From Ashinkailepas kermadecensis (lineage: Eukaryota > Arthropoda > Thecostraca > Neolepadidae): a stretch of 64,000 nucleotides of DNA. Positions 1-11,726 of this stretch are shown here, in pieces. The stretch lies in NCBI GenBank assembly GCA_034440615.1, contig JAOTOM010005106.1:476001-540000 (forward strand). The letters run 5' to 3'. Positions within the stretch are counted from its first letter, which is position 1; each line of letters starts with the position of its first letter. The position numbers and the translations under genes were made by a program. The notes beneath the pieces are model-generated. The model was not told the DNA's origin and searched no databases. It worked only from the letters and a program-made list of their open reading frames with translations.

Positions 1-280
1 GGCGAAAAAAAGAAACAGGCCAGCGATAGCTGTGATGACGGCCGCTGTAGAGATGCCAGTTGCTTCGCCTTGGACCGGAGTGACGCCGGCTAAACAAACA
101 GAGATTTTTAAAAAAAAGTTTGCAGGATGCTGTGTGTTGGGCATAGCTGCCCAGGCATGTTGCTAGTCCTTCCCCTCTCCCCAAATCTTGCACTCTTATT
201 TTCCCACTAGTATTAACGCCTCATTTTGAGGTAGTATGAGGGTGTTGAAAAGGCATTGTGACATTCTTGGTCTCACCCGT

Positions 281-1343
<1,063 letters not shown>

Positions 1344-1448
1344 CCAGATTACTCATTGCTGGGTCAAATCGTGCCAGTGCAGCCTGCTTGGAATGTAAAC
1401 CAGCTGCGTGAACCCAACCATACGTATTCATCCCACCTTGCCTTTCAG

Positions 1449-1577
1449 ATTTCGATGAGAAACTGATCGAAGGCGTGCGTATTCGTCCAGAGCTGTGGGC
1501 GAAAACGGGCTCGGCAATTTCCAAACAGATGGTAGTGGCTTCCTGGATGAACTTGGCGAAACAACTGAACGAAGACG
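1449..1577 (+). CDS. MADF-BESS transcription factor, exon for N-terminal half of MADF domain
   Basis: A 129-base internal exon between a pyrimidine-rich acceptor (CTTGCCTTTCAG) and a strong donor (G|GTGAGT). It starts after codon position 1 and ends after position 1. The translation contains FDEKLIEGVRIRPELW, the first helix and conserved Trp of a MADF (Myb/SANT-like) DNA-binding domain, then a second helix ending NLAKQLNED. The next exon at 2522 completes the split codon as Val and continues the same domain. MADF-BESS proteins bind DNA in the nucleus and usually act as promoter-binding regulators; the targets cannot be told from sequence. The exon or exons with the start codon were not found and may lie left of the window. 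The donor is tandemly repeated in the following intron. Confidence 0.85.
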
Positions 1578-1705
1578 GTGAGTCACAGGAAGGATACCAC
1601 ACCAGTGAGACGGTGAGTCACAAGAAGGATACCACACCAGCAACAAGGTGAATCACAGGAAAGATACCACATCGATAAGTCGGTCGCTCACAGGAAGGGC
1701 CGATC
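1574..1705 (+). repeat. 35-bp tandem repeat seeded on the exon's 5' splice site
   Basis: Four decaying 35-bp units begin in the last four exon bases. Unit 1 (1574-1608) and unit 2 (1609-1643) both carry GACGGTGAGTCACA. Unit 3 has AAGGTGAATCACA, and unit 4 is degenerate. The intron thus holds at least two extra donor-like sequences downstream of the presumed true donor at 1578. Confidence 0.85.
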
Positions 1706-1803
1706 TCTGTAACATCGAGGCCACTCTTACTTACTTCGTAATAATTTACAATTAAACCAGATTGAACTGAAAACAAATCTCATAAAATGGCAGATTTTGG
1801 CAT

Positions 1804-1914
1804 CTTGACCCCGATTGACCAAGTGTGGTCTTGACCCCGATTCATCCAGCATGGCCTTGACCTCGATTGACCCAGCGTGGTCTTGACCCAGATTCATCCA
1901 GTGTGGTCTTGACC
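1804..1914 (+). repeat. 26-bp minisatellite, four units in alternating types
   Basis: Units begin CTTGACC and alternate between an ATTGACC core and an ATTCATC core. This gives a 52-bp higher-order dimer inside the MADF intron. Confidence 0.85.
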
Positions 1915-2239
1915 TACACCCTTGTCAGTTTCACGTTGAACAGTCCCTTGCCCTCGCCTAACCCAAAAGCTTTGTACCAATATCCCGCTTAGCTTCCGAG
2001 ACTTAGGGAAGGCGGAAATGCGTTCCGCGCTCACTGAGATTTATCAACGTAGTTCATTCACTCAGCATGCTAACATTTATTCGACTTGCATTGGAACAGC
2101 AGCGTACGAAACAGAGGGTTCCTTCCATGCAAATCCATCGAATTACTGATGTAGGCTGTATAAAATGTTATGTATGTGTGTGAGGAGGAGGGTAGCAGGA
2201 ACTATCAACCCATATTGCTACATTCTATGGTAATTTTGC

Positions 2240-2400
2240 CTGGGAAAAGCTTTATATGCTCCAAAGTATCTTAATCGCCCTTGAAGATTGTGGTTCGAAT
2301 CTCACCTGTCGCTACTCTTCGCCCGCGACCAATCGGCGTGAGAGATTGGCGACGCTATATGACTCAACGGTCGACGTGTCGTAAAACCAATAACCATGAC
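2240..2400 (+). mobile_element. tRNA-derived SINE-like fragment
   Basis: GTGGTTCGAATCTCACC at about 2289-2305 is a near-consensus RNA polymerase III B box. It is preceded by a tRNA-like anticodon-arm remnant and followed by about 90 bases ending GTCGTAAAACCAATAACC, a tail style seen in tRNA-related SINEs of marine invertebrates. The A box is not convincing and no intact tRNA can be folded, so a degraded SINE is more likely than a tRNA gene. Confidence 0.45.
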
Positions 2401-2521
2401 CATAACCGAAAGAGTGTATATGGCTTGGACATACGAAAAAGTTAAAATTATGCACCCTGTTGTTCATAGATGTATTGTGACCGATGTTTTCGCGATTAAA
2501 AGATATTTCTTTCTTTTTCAG

Positions 2522-2672
2522 TGCGTTACTGCAAAAACCGATGGAGAAACATCATGGATTATTACAAGAAGAAACGGCGTGCATGTCTGACAAGTGGTTC
2601 CGGGAGTTTAGGTCCCTACGGACATCTGCTCTCATTTCTGGTCGGAGGGATCGGAATTCGCCCTGATTTGCT
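2522..2672 (+). CDS. MADF-BESS transcription factor, exon for C-terminal half of MADF domain
   Basis: A T-rich acceptor (TTTCTTTCTTTTTCAG) precedes the exon. The first two bases complete the codon split by the upstream exon, giving VRYCKNRWRNIMDYYKKKRR, the third helix and basic patch of a MADF domain, followed by GHLLSFL where MADF domains usually end. The exon end is uncertain. An in-frame TGA closes the frame at 2699-2701. A weak donor at 2673 (CT|GTACGC) would leave codon position 2 and so match the phase of the BESS exon at 4594. A phase-0 alternative lies just after SFL (GTCGGA). More exons may lie between here and 4594. Confidence 0.8.
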
Positions 2673-2701
2673 GTACGCGCGATTCTGCTCATGTACCGAA
2701 T

Positions 2702-4593
2702 GAATGGTTTGTAGGAAACAAGTGTCTTGCTATCATTTGTTTCAAGATATACGTTTTTGGTTTGCTCTATCGATGATGGACAGATATTTTCAACTAATGT
2801 GAAAATCAAAATATAGGGGATAACCATATGATGATGAGAACCTAGTGTTTATTTATTCCCTTTGGTCAACAATTCTCGAAGATTAATCACATTTATAATG
2901 CAGTTCCCCGCACTTCACGTAGGCTGGCGTGCCCATCAGGTAGCAGTAGTGAACTGTTTCCTGGCAAGGGGATGCACAAATGTTAGGCGAGGGGTCCTTG
3001 TTTATTCCTAGAGAAGTAGAAAGTGGGCTGCTCAAGCTTCGCTAGGTGCCCAATTATATACTTGTGCTAAACTAGGGCTTAAGGAAGAGTGAAATTTTCT
3101 ATTTTGGGAGGATGAAGTTTGTACGAAACCCAAAGCATGCTTCCCAAACTTCCATAGTGCTTCCCTGGCCTCTTCTCCAACCAAAAATGGTGTTCCAATA
3201 ACGTTGAAACAGACACTATGGACAGTAAAACAATAAAACGCTTTGAAATGATCACAGGAAAGAAGCGTTTTTTTTTTGTTCTTGAAAATATACTTATGAA
3301 ATACGAAGACTTACGATTATGATATTCAAGGTCATATTCAAGGTATCCGAAAGTGCAGTTGTGCACCAAAAAAAAGTCAGTTCGATGAGTTCTATCGATC
3401 ATTGTTTCAAAAAAGAAAACATGCCATTCTTCTGATAACGGTAAATAGATACACTTGTGGTCGTCTATATGCAAGTTTGGTTACCTATGTGGTTCCTTCA
3501 TGCCATGAAATTAACATAGAATGTAAAATGGTTCGTTGGATGTCAATTTCTTTTACGGTGGTGCCAGTTTTTATGTGGGTAATTCGTTACCTATTATTCA
3601 ATGAGTATGTGTTGCCCCGCAATTGCACCTGGAGCCTTCGGGCATACCACTAAAACATGCCTGGCAAGAAACAAGACATTTACACACAGGTTTCACTTGC
3701 CACTGAAAGCTATACAACTGCTCAGTGTTCGGTTGTACTGAGCTGTTGTCGAACTGCTGCTGAATCTTGAACTGTTTTTCTTTTCAGAGGTATAACTCGC
3801 ATTTGTCACGTGTTATGACTGGTTATTTTGTTAGGTCAGTGTCGGCTTAAATGCCTTGCACCCTGATGAAGGCAATAGCCGAAACGTAAGCAAACATATC
3901 GAAAAGTTTCAATTTGAAGATCAATTTATGTCCCATTGCCATCGATCACCCAAATGATCAATGTTTGTCTAAATGTAAAGGGTAGTGGTTGGAAAATTAA
4001 CACGCTGCGCAAAGCAGCACTAGGTATCTACCGTCAAAATTTAATAAGAACACTGAACTTGCTTCTTCAATATTGAATATTACTCTTATTCGATGCAAAT
4101 AATTGAGCATGAATTATTATATTCCATTAGTTTATTTATTTATATATCAACCTAGCGTTTTCGAAAAAAAACACCTGGTCTAACCCAGGTAAATGAACAA
4201 ATCACGTCAATTCCTTTTCATTCATTCGGAAATACCAGTTCCCGCGTTCCCGTGCTAAAATTGGGTATGGGCATAATCGTGCGTCCAGTGAAATATTCCC
4301 GCAATGATCATAATTATAGCTGGCACTGCCAATGTACATCCGGATTATGCGTGACAGCAAGAGGTGGGCCGCAGCTCCCCAGCTCCCGCACGGTCGACTG
4401 CTCATGGTCTCCATTAAACAAACAACCATTTTAGCAGCGTCAGTGTTCAATAGCAGTCAGTTGTGAAGCCATATATATCCTTGGCGATGTAAGTATTATT
4501 GGAGAGGGGGGGGGGGTGGAACACAGCGCAACATAAATATTTCCCACATTGCATGTGCTGATGACCGAACATGCTGATGTTGTTGTGTTTCAG
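2702..4593. other. Presumed intron of the MADF-BESS gene
   Basis: AT-rich sequence with no coding region I can support. It contains a hammerhead-like motif at 3860-3885, described separately. Short open frames near 3079-3653 show no recognisable domain and no codon pattern like the flanking exons. Confidence 0.55.
3860..3888 (+). other. Hammerhead-like or Penelope-terminal motif (CTGATGA...GCCGAAACGT)
   Basis: CTGATGA is followed by a 3-bp GGC/GCC hairpin and then GAAACGT. This order (CUGANGA, stem, GAAA) matches the hammerhead ribozyme core and the conserved termini of many Penelope-like retroelements. One unpaired A sits before the stem, and stems I and III are not clear. It is likely a retroelement remnant and may not be catalytic. 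Confidence 0.35.
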
Positions 4594-5212
4594 TCACCGC
4601 GACATGCAATTATACGACTCCAAGCATGCCAAAGCAGCAGCACCTTCCAATCAGAGTATGCCACCGTCTACCATCACATTCCCGTGTGACGTCAGAACGG
4701 TGGCAGGACATACCCTCGACCAGCAACACCTGACAAATGCATCTGTTGACGAGGAGCGACGAGAAGCACGGAGGCCGTTCCGTCAGATGCAGGACAGTGC
4801 AGAGATCAACCTGGAAGTGATACAGCAGCAGGACATTTGCGACGTCCAGCTGTGGGTGCCGCCTTATGACCGCGAAGACGTGACCGAAACTCCATTTCCA
4901 CAGAGAAATATAGCAGAGGCGCAGCTGTTTAGCCGGAAGCCGGCGGCAGATGGGCAACAGCTCGACCACAGACAGATGGCACACCGTGGCCAGACCACCG
5001 ACACAGTACTGATTGCTGACGACAAGACCACGGTCTCAACGGCAGTGGGTAGTGCGTGGCCCGGCGAGAGGCACGAGCGGGCACTGGATGATGCCGTGTA
5101 TCACTTCTGTCTCAGTTTGACAGGCGAGCTGCGCCGGGTGCAGCCAGCCCGACTGGCTGACGTCAAGATCAAACTGATGGAGGTGCTGCGCGATGAACTC
5201 AAGCGCCAGTAG
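4594..5212 (+). CDS. MADF-BESS transcription factor, final exon with BESS motif
   Basis: The exon follows a TTGTTGTGTTTCAG acceptor, enters at codon position 3 and stays open for about 205 codons to TAG at 5210-5212. The first 160 residues are hydrophilic and low in hydrophobic clusters, typical of a linker. The C-terminus reads DDAVYHFCLSLTGELRR followed by VKIKLMEVLRDEL. This is a BESS motif, a roughly 40-residue protein-interaction module with a conserved F-x-L-SL start and an amphipathic I/L-rich second helix. BESS follows MADF in a well-known family of nuclear regulators (Adf-1-like), which links this exon to those at 1449 and 2522. The joint is inferred from phase and order only. Polyadenylation signals follow at 5632 and 5700. 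Codon use is GC-richer than the surrounding intron, as expected for a real exon. Confidence 0.82.
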
Positions 5213-5631
5213 TTGCGTGCCAGTTCTCGGAGTAGTGTTCAGTGCCGGATGTGGTGCAACCATGTGCAAGGCTGACAGTTACATCCAGCATCAAGCTCGA
5301 TCACGTTTTATGCAAATGGTGTCGTTTTTTTAACGTTCATGTATTTGCAGGCCGTTGTCCGACAGTTGAAAATGGGTTCAGATAGGTGGGATTTCTGCGT
5401 TGCATTTCGGAACAACATGCGCACCTGTTCTGAAGCTTAGGATGACTTTTCGCAACCGTTCTTTCTACTGTTAAAAACAGTAGATATTGCCATGTTTTAT
5501 CTTCATCGCGTGTCATTACTCTAGTTTGTTGTCTCCGTATGCACTGTGACGTTCACCTTGACGGAAATGCGTAATGTGATATAAATATGCGAAAGGAACC
5601 ACCATTGTGAGCATCCAGGTCTTGCCTTGTA

Positions 5632-5705
5632 AATAAACGCTTGGGGTTATTAGTGACCAGTGTATTGTAAATGTGCTTATCATGTACTCGACGGTTTAGA
5701 ATAAA
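5632..5705 (+). terminator. Polyadenylation signals for the MADF-BESS gene
   Basis: Two AATAAA hexamers (5632-5637 and 5700-5705) lie 420-490 bases after the stop codon on the coding strand. Either would give an ordinary 3' UTR length. Confidence 0.55.
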
Positions 5706-6959
5706 TGTGTCCGATGTCATAGACATCGGACCATGTGTTTGTGATGAGATGGAGTAGCTTTGAGGCGTGCCGGACCATAGCGGTGAATTACGTCTCATTT
5801 ACCGATGGTGTCAGTTTTACAAGCGAAGGCATCGTATGTGTATGCTTATGCTAGGAATATGATTATGTTAAGTGGAGTATATGCAAGTAAAGGCGATAAG
5901 GTGTCCGGGGTGACGGAGGGGTGGGGCAGGCCGTCCTCCAATGCCCCGAGACGGCTTTGACAATATAAATTTACTAGAGCCCTGAGATAACTTTGTTGAC
6001 GATAAGGTAGTGAGAGGGGATGATTTTAGGGGTATTTTGTCGAGGTGCCAGTGTGCAGCATACTCCTATCCAATACCTATGTACATGGGCCCTACTCTCC
6101 GGTCGCGGACGGAGAATACCCAACCGCATGTATGCTCGCAGTGCGGTTTTACCGTCTGTTGCCCACACCAGCCAGTTTTACAGTAGCAATCGACGGATTT
6201 TGCTGCCGTTCAAGAGCAAGATAGAGCAGACCTGACATAATGATAGGCATACACTAGAAGCGATCACTAATTCTAATTGCTACAACAGTTGCCAATATAA
6301 CAAAATATTTTCTGCTGTCGACGCTGCTGAAATAAGTAGAATATAACTTGCGAAAATCAGCAAATAACAACACGCTTTTTGATTTACGTGGATACTGCAC
6401 TCAGCTTTACGGAATATCGCAAACGACGTATGACTGCCAGATGACAAATTGGCGCTATGGTTAAATTGCGAAGGATGCGATCATAAGTCAATTTTAACAG
6501 TAGATGGGGTAACAGTAGATGAAATGACAATAAAAGTATACTTCATCGATGTCAGCCAAGTTTATACATCTTTACCTGATACTCCTAACATGCTTACACC
6601 GCACAAACAATAAATATTCGCATCACAACTCACAAGTGGGACGGTCATTCACTGACTCATTTGTCCGTTTGCCGCATATTGGAGCGTGGGCTTTGGAATA
6701 TAAAATGGTTGAACTAAAATAATACTAAACAACATTCCGTCTAACATCGGTTTCTTCCCACTACTAAACAACAATTGTTAATGTGAAAACTCTAATAACT
6801 GATTGAAAGTTGGAAACCAATTCTCATTCATATTAAATGCTCTATGATATACATTTTTAGTTCATATCTGGAATGTTCTAGGTAAAGCCAGCAATGACAT
6901 GGAAGGATTTAAAGCGACTAGACGGGGAGCAAATTGTCGCTGTAAAATCGCCTGCTTGA
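5706..6959. other. AT-rich intergenic sequence
   Basis: No coding region, repeat array or RNA gene that I can support. Short open frames near 5974-6235 on both strands look like chance. Confidence 0.6.
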
Positions 6960-9045
6960 CTGCATCATTCCCTGCCACATCACTGATAACATCTAACCAT
7001 GTCATCGACTACCCCGGACACATCACTGACTACATCTCCCTGAACACATAAAGACATGAAAGACATAAAGACATAAAAGATCAGTGCAACTATGAGCCAC
7101 AAGGGCCCTTCTTGGTTGCACTTTGTACACTGAGCCAGTTGCCCACCAAATCTGTCAATCAACCCTCCCTGGAATACAGAAAAACAAGCCCCCTATTCTT
7201 ATAATGATTGTCTATGCCGTTTTTAAAGATGTTCAGTGTGTTGCTACTGGCAATTGTTCCTGGCAGCTGGTTCCAGTGTTCTACTACCCTGTTGGTGAAG
7301 AAAGACTGTCTTAACCTTGTCCTGCTGTGATTAACTTTAATTTTGCATTGATGACCTCTAATTGCATCATTTCTGTTAAATTCAAACATTTCCCTGAGAT
7401 ATCCCTGTTCCTGACCATGAACAAATTTAAAAACCTCGATGAGATCTCCTCTCAGCCTTCTATATCTAAGTGAAAACATATTAAATTTCTTCAATCTTTC
7501 CTCATATGCCAGGTTGCCTATACCATTAACCATTTTTGTTGCCCTCTTTTGTACTCTCTCTAAAAGCCAACAATCTTTCTCATAACTAGGGGACCAAGCT
7601 TGGACACAGTATTCTAAATGTGGCCTGACATGCACAGTAAAGCTTCCTGATGACCTCCTCACTTTTGTATGACACATTCCTCTGTATCGCCCCAAGCATT
7701 CTTAGTGCCTTCTTCCTGGCTTCTTTGGTCTGTTCTGATGCCCCCAATTTTGTGTTCAAAATAACACCTAAGTCCTTCTCCTGCTGAGTCACAGATAGTA
7801 CTTGGCCATCCATCACTGACATCTCCCTGGACCCATCACTGACTGTGTCTCCCTGAACAAGTTACTGGTTGCATTTCCATAGCCACGTCACTGACTACAT
7901 CTTCCTGGATCCATCACTGACTACATATCCCTGAACACGTCACTGACTACATCTTCCTGGATCCATCACTGACTGCATCTCCCTGAACATGTTACTGATT
8001 GCGTTTTCCTGGCCACGTCGCTGATTAAGTGCATCACCCTGAACACGTCACCGACTACATCACCCTGGCCACGTCACTGACTACATCTCCGAGGACCCAT
8101 CACTGACTACATCTCCCCAGACCCAGCACTGACTACATCTCTGGCCACGTCACTGGCTACACCTCCCTGGCCACGTCCCTGGCCACATCTCCCCAGACCC
8201 AGCACAGACGACATCTCCCCAGACCCAGCACTGACTACATCTCTCTGGTCATGTCACTGACTACATCTCCCCAGACCCAGCACTGACTACATCTCTGGCC
8301 ACGTCACTGGCTACACCTCCCTGGCCACGTCCCTGGCCACGTCCCTGGCCACATCTCCCCAGACCCAGCACAGACGACATCTCCCCAGACCCAGCACTGA
8401 CTACATCTCTCTGGTCATGTCACTGACTACATCTCCCCAGACCCAGCACAGACTACATCTCCCCAGACCCAGCACTGACTACATCTCTCTGGTCATGTCA
8501 CTGACTACATCTCCCCAGACCCAGCACTGACTACATCTCCCCAGACCCATCACTGACTACATTTCTGGCCACGTCACTGGCTACACCTCCCTGGCTACGT
8601 CACTGACTACATCTCCCAGGACCTATCACTGACTACATCTCCCAGGACCCAGCACAGACTACATCTCCCCAGACCCAGCACTGACATCTCCCCAGACCCA
8701 GCACTGACTACATCTCTCTGGCCACGTCACTGGCTACACCTCCCTGGCCACGTCACCGACTACATCACCCTGGCCACGTCACTGACTACATCTCCCCAGA
8801 CCCAGCACTGACTACATCTCCCCAGACCCAGCACTGACTACATCTCTGGGCACGTCACTGGCTACACCTCCCTGGCCACGTCACCGACTACATCACCCTG
8901 ACCACGTCACTGACTACATCTCCCCAGACCCAGCACTGACTACATCTCCCCAGACCGAGCACTGACTACATCTCTGGGCACGTCACTGGCTACACCTCCC
9001 TGGCCACGTCACCGACTACACCTCCCTGGCCACGTCACTGACGCC
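6960..9045 (+). repeat. 26-bp minisatellite (CACTGACTACATCTCCC...), interrupted by a CR1 insertion
   Basis: Units are about 26 bp and alternate between tails such as CTGAACACGT, CAGACCCAG and TGGCCACGT. The array is degenerate on the left (6960-7047), resumes at 7814 after the CR1 fragment and continues to 9045. Right-hand units are more homogeneous and show larger repeated blocks, for example 8120-8250 versus 8280-8420. Confidence 0.92.
7048..7813 (-). pseudogene. 5'-truncated CR1/L2-type retrotransposon (3' end of reverse transcriptase ORF)
   Basis: The minus strand codes for the C-terminal part of a non-LTR reverse transcriptase, starting at MDGQVLSVTQQEKDLGV and including SLRYRRLRGDLIEVFKFVHG, typical of CR1/Rex/L2-like elements. 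It is highly similar to 17208-18000, but two bases are missing near 7629 and the frame shifts. The 3' end (low coordinates) carries a short tail of ATGTCTTT-like repeats, as expected for CR1-group priming. Both flanks are units of the same 26-bp minisatellite, so the insertion landed inside the array. It is dead because of truncation and frameshift. Confidence 0.9.
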
Positions 9046-9890
9046 TGACCGCATCGGTCCGGGATATGTGGTCTGGCTCGGTCCGCCGCCCCAGACAGGC
9101 CGAACAAAGACACGAATTCATTATCGGTTTGGGGCGGAGTCGAGGCGACGCACCGTTAACACTGGCGACCGTCTCCCCTCGCCCAGTGGAAAATCAACTT
9201 AATTCTAGCATTGTTTCTGGTCTATGGGGAGAGTTCGAAAGGGGAGAGCAGGCTCCGGTTGCGGCGCAGTCCGCTACTGGCCCGGCGATCCGCCAGACTT
9301 GATGTCGCGTGCGTGCCGCGCAGCTTCCAACTAATCACGCGTGCACGCGATTAGCTTCTGCCCGCCGGACACCCACTTAGCCGTGTTTTTCTAATTGGAA
9401 CGGTTTTTCGATGAAAACTGGCATTAGCCGCGCTCATAAGAGGATGACCTTGGGACCACCGTCGGCTCTTGGCAAACACGGCGCGCGAGCCAGCCAGCAC
9501 CGACGCGCGCGCAGCTATGAAAATTACCGCGCCGAGTCGTCACGCGCGTCAGGGCGCTGGCATCGTGCGGGCGGCACGTGCTGCCGCCTCACGCCGGCGC
9601 CGCCAACAAAGCGCTCACGCCGACTCGAACGCCATGTCACACAAGCCACGGGGGGCTTGGGAGCGGCGTTTGTCAATAAGGGGATTCAGTGGACGCTGCG
9701 CTGGGTTTAACCGCCGAGTCATTACGTGGCGTCGGAGAGCAAGCTCGGCTGCTTCGGATCGGGTTGAACAAAGCCCAACCGGACACCGGCCGGGATCCGA
9801 CCTTCGGCGGCGGAACAGGGATCGTCTAACGGCCGATCACGGAACCTCAGACGGACCGGTGATACGGAAAATCATATGGTGATTTGAATG
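9046..9890. promoter_or_regulatory. CpG-rich island with paired TAAT sites (candidate regulatory element)
   Basis: After the minisatellite the sequence becomes GC- and CpG-rich with no convincing exon. At 9331-9354 two homeodomain-type cores (CTAATC and GATTAG) face each other around an almost palindromic CGCGTGCACGCG-like core. Further TAATT and ATTAG words follow at about 9390 and 9425. No gene was found next to it, so a promoter or enhancer role is inference. Confidence 0.35.
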
Positions 9891-11200
9891 GGCCATAGTG
9901 ACCCTCCAAACACGCTCGAAAATATAAAATACAAAGTTTTGAAATGCGATTATTTTATAATGCTACTGGACCCAACATTGTCCATAGATGGCGAATATGA
10001 ACTCCGTTTTTACATTATAACAACAATTTGAAACAAAGGGATAGTTAAGCATCACCGTTCCACAGGATGAATTTTGCATCGCAGTGTTTGTTTTGGTAAG
10101 ATCACCCATGGCTTCCGGTGTGAATGAACATTTTTGTTTCTGCTAAATTTATTTTGTATGATAACAAACATATCTGAACACGCTTCTGCTGTTTTTGGAG
10201 AGCTGTTATTGGAGATCGTGTGGATTTAAACAAGGCACGTCGCGTACCCAAATCACGCCCTTTCCGAAAATGCAGCTTCTTTCATGGGGACGTTAAACAA
10301 ATGTTCCAACAAACGGTCGCGGGAACTTCCTGTCATGCATTAATTCATGCGCGTATCATCGAACCCAATCAATAACGCTCGCAACTTTACGCTGTATGTT
10401 GCGATACGACCTATTATGCATGCAATGCGCAGGCTGTTTCATTCGTTTGACCGAGTGCTCAGCTAAAAGTGCCTTTCTTTGGCGGCCACTTACCCGTGAC
10501 TTTCTTTGGAGACGTGCTGTAAATACGCTCCAGTGGGAAAACGGAGACAGTCTCATAGCAGCGCCACCGAAAGGGGCGAAGGGAAACACACATTTTTTAC
10601 ATTAGCACAATGACATTGGATCGTAAATGGTGAGTTGGAAATTTACCTTTCACATATACTGTCATCACCTTCAACATGACCTCTTGGGGTAAGGCCAAAA
10701 CCCGCGTAAAGGTGTAGCCCAGAAATAACCGCAGAGTCCTAATAGTAGGCATGACCACATTTGAGAGGAAAAAACAAGAGTCGTTTACCTGCCGGGCTTG
10801 AGACTGTGATCAACACTGAGCATCATGTACGGATGTGCTGAATGCAGAGTCGATCGTTTTCTAACATAATGACTCATTAGCAGCTCAAAATACTTCAAAG
10901 AGTTAATATCACCATGTCATGTCTCTGCATTCATGTTTGATCAAAAGCAGTGCAAAAAAAAGCGCTAAAGATGTATTGAACATTATTTCCTGTTTCTGCT
11001 TTACCCCCAATATTGGGGTAATTCCAAAAATTAACCTTTTTACTTGAAACGACATAACTATGTATGCTATATGCTTTTAATACATAGGCCTTTTCAAGCC
11101 TGCATATGTAACCACTTCTTGGGACAACCAAGTTTTAGCGATCTCGATATCTTATCAACAGTAAGTTTAGTTGCGATCACTGTTCGTTGAAGCTCGTAGT
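9891..11200. other. Unannotated intergenic sequence
   Basis: AT-rich, no supported genes. The open frames at 10356-10605 overlap on opposite strands and show no domain. Confidence 0.55.
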
Positions 11201-11223
11201 TAAAAATGGGTTTTCAAGGAAAA

Positions 11224-11258
11224 CCGGTTTCGATCCCATCTCGGGATCGTCGTCAGTT
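11224..11258 (-). other. Hammerhead-like hairpin in the 3' region of the Penelope-like element
   Basis: On the minus strand CTGACGA is followed by a 7-bp stem (11231-11237 with 11243-11249) and GAAACC. This is the order of the hammerhead core, whose position 7 may be any base. It lies about 470 bases downstream of the Penelope ORF on the same strand, where related elements carry such motifs. One base before the stem would be unpaired in a strict fold, so activity is uncertain. Confidence 0.4.
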
Positions 11259-11425
11259 CATTTATTTCGGTAAGGTTAAAAATGACATCACGTTCACATT
11301 TGAATTATTTGCACAAAACGTGAACACCACGATAAAACACTTCCAGGGTACAATTTATATATACACGACCGATGATGGAACGATGCATGGTGGTGGCAAA
11401 AGGCAGCAGTTCAACAGATGACTGG

Positions 11426-11600
11426 GGCAGAGAGAGAGAGAGATAGAGAGCGAGAGAGAGAAAGAGCGAGAGAGGGAGAGAGAAAGAGAGGGGGGGCGGG
11501 ACAGAGACATCAAGAAAAGGTGGAGAGGAAGAGATAAAGATGAGAGAAAGACAGAAAGATGGAGAGGAGATGGAGACAGAGACCGAAAAACACGATGACA
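11426..11600. repeat. GA-rich microsatellite
   Basis: AGAGAG-rich purine tract with G runs, becoming more degenerate to the right. It separates the Penelope ORF from the hammerhead-like motif. Confidence 0.9.
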
Positions 11601-11726
11601 AACGAGAAGAAGAGATGCGAAGCCTTCTGTGGAGATGTTGGTATTGTTGCTCAAGTTTAATAACATTTGTAAATATGTAGAGTTCTACTGTAAATGTGGC
11701 CGTGATGTTGCGTTAAGAACGATCTG

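Noticed and set aside
2285..2310. tRNA gene
   Set aside because: A B box is present, but there is no cloverleaf and no acceptor stem. A SINE remnant fits better.
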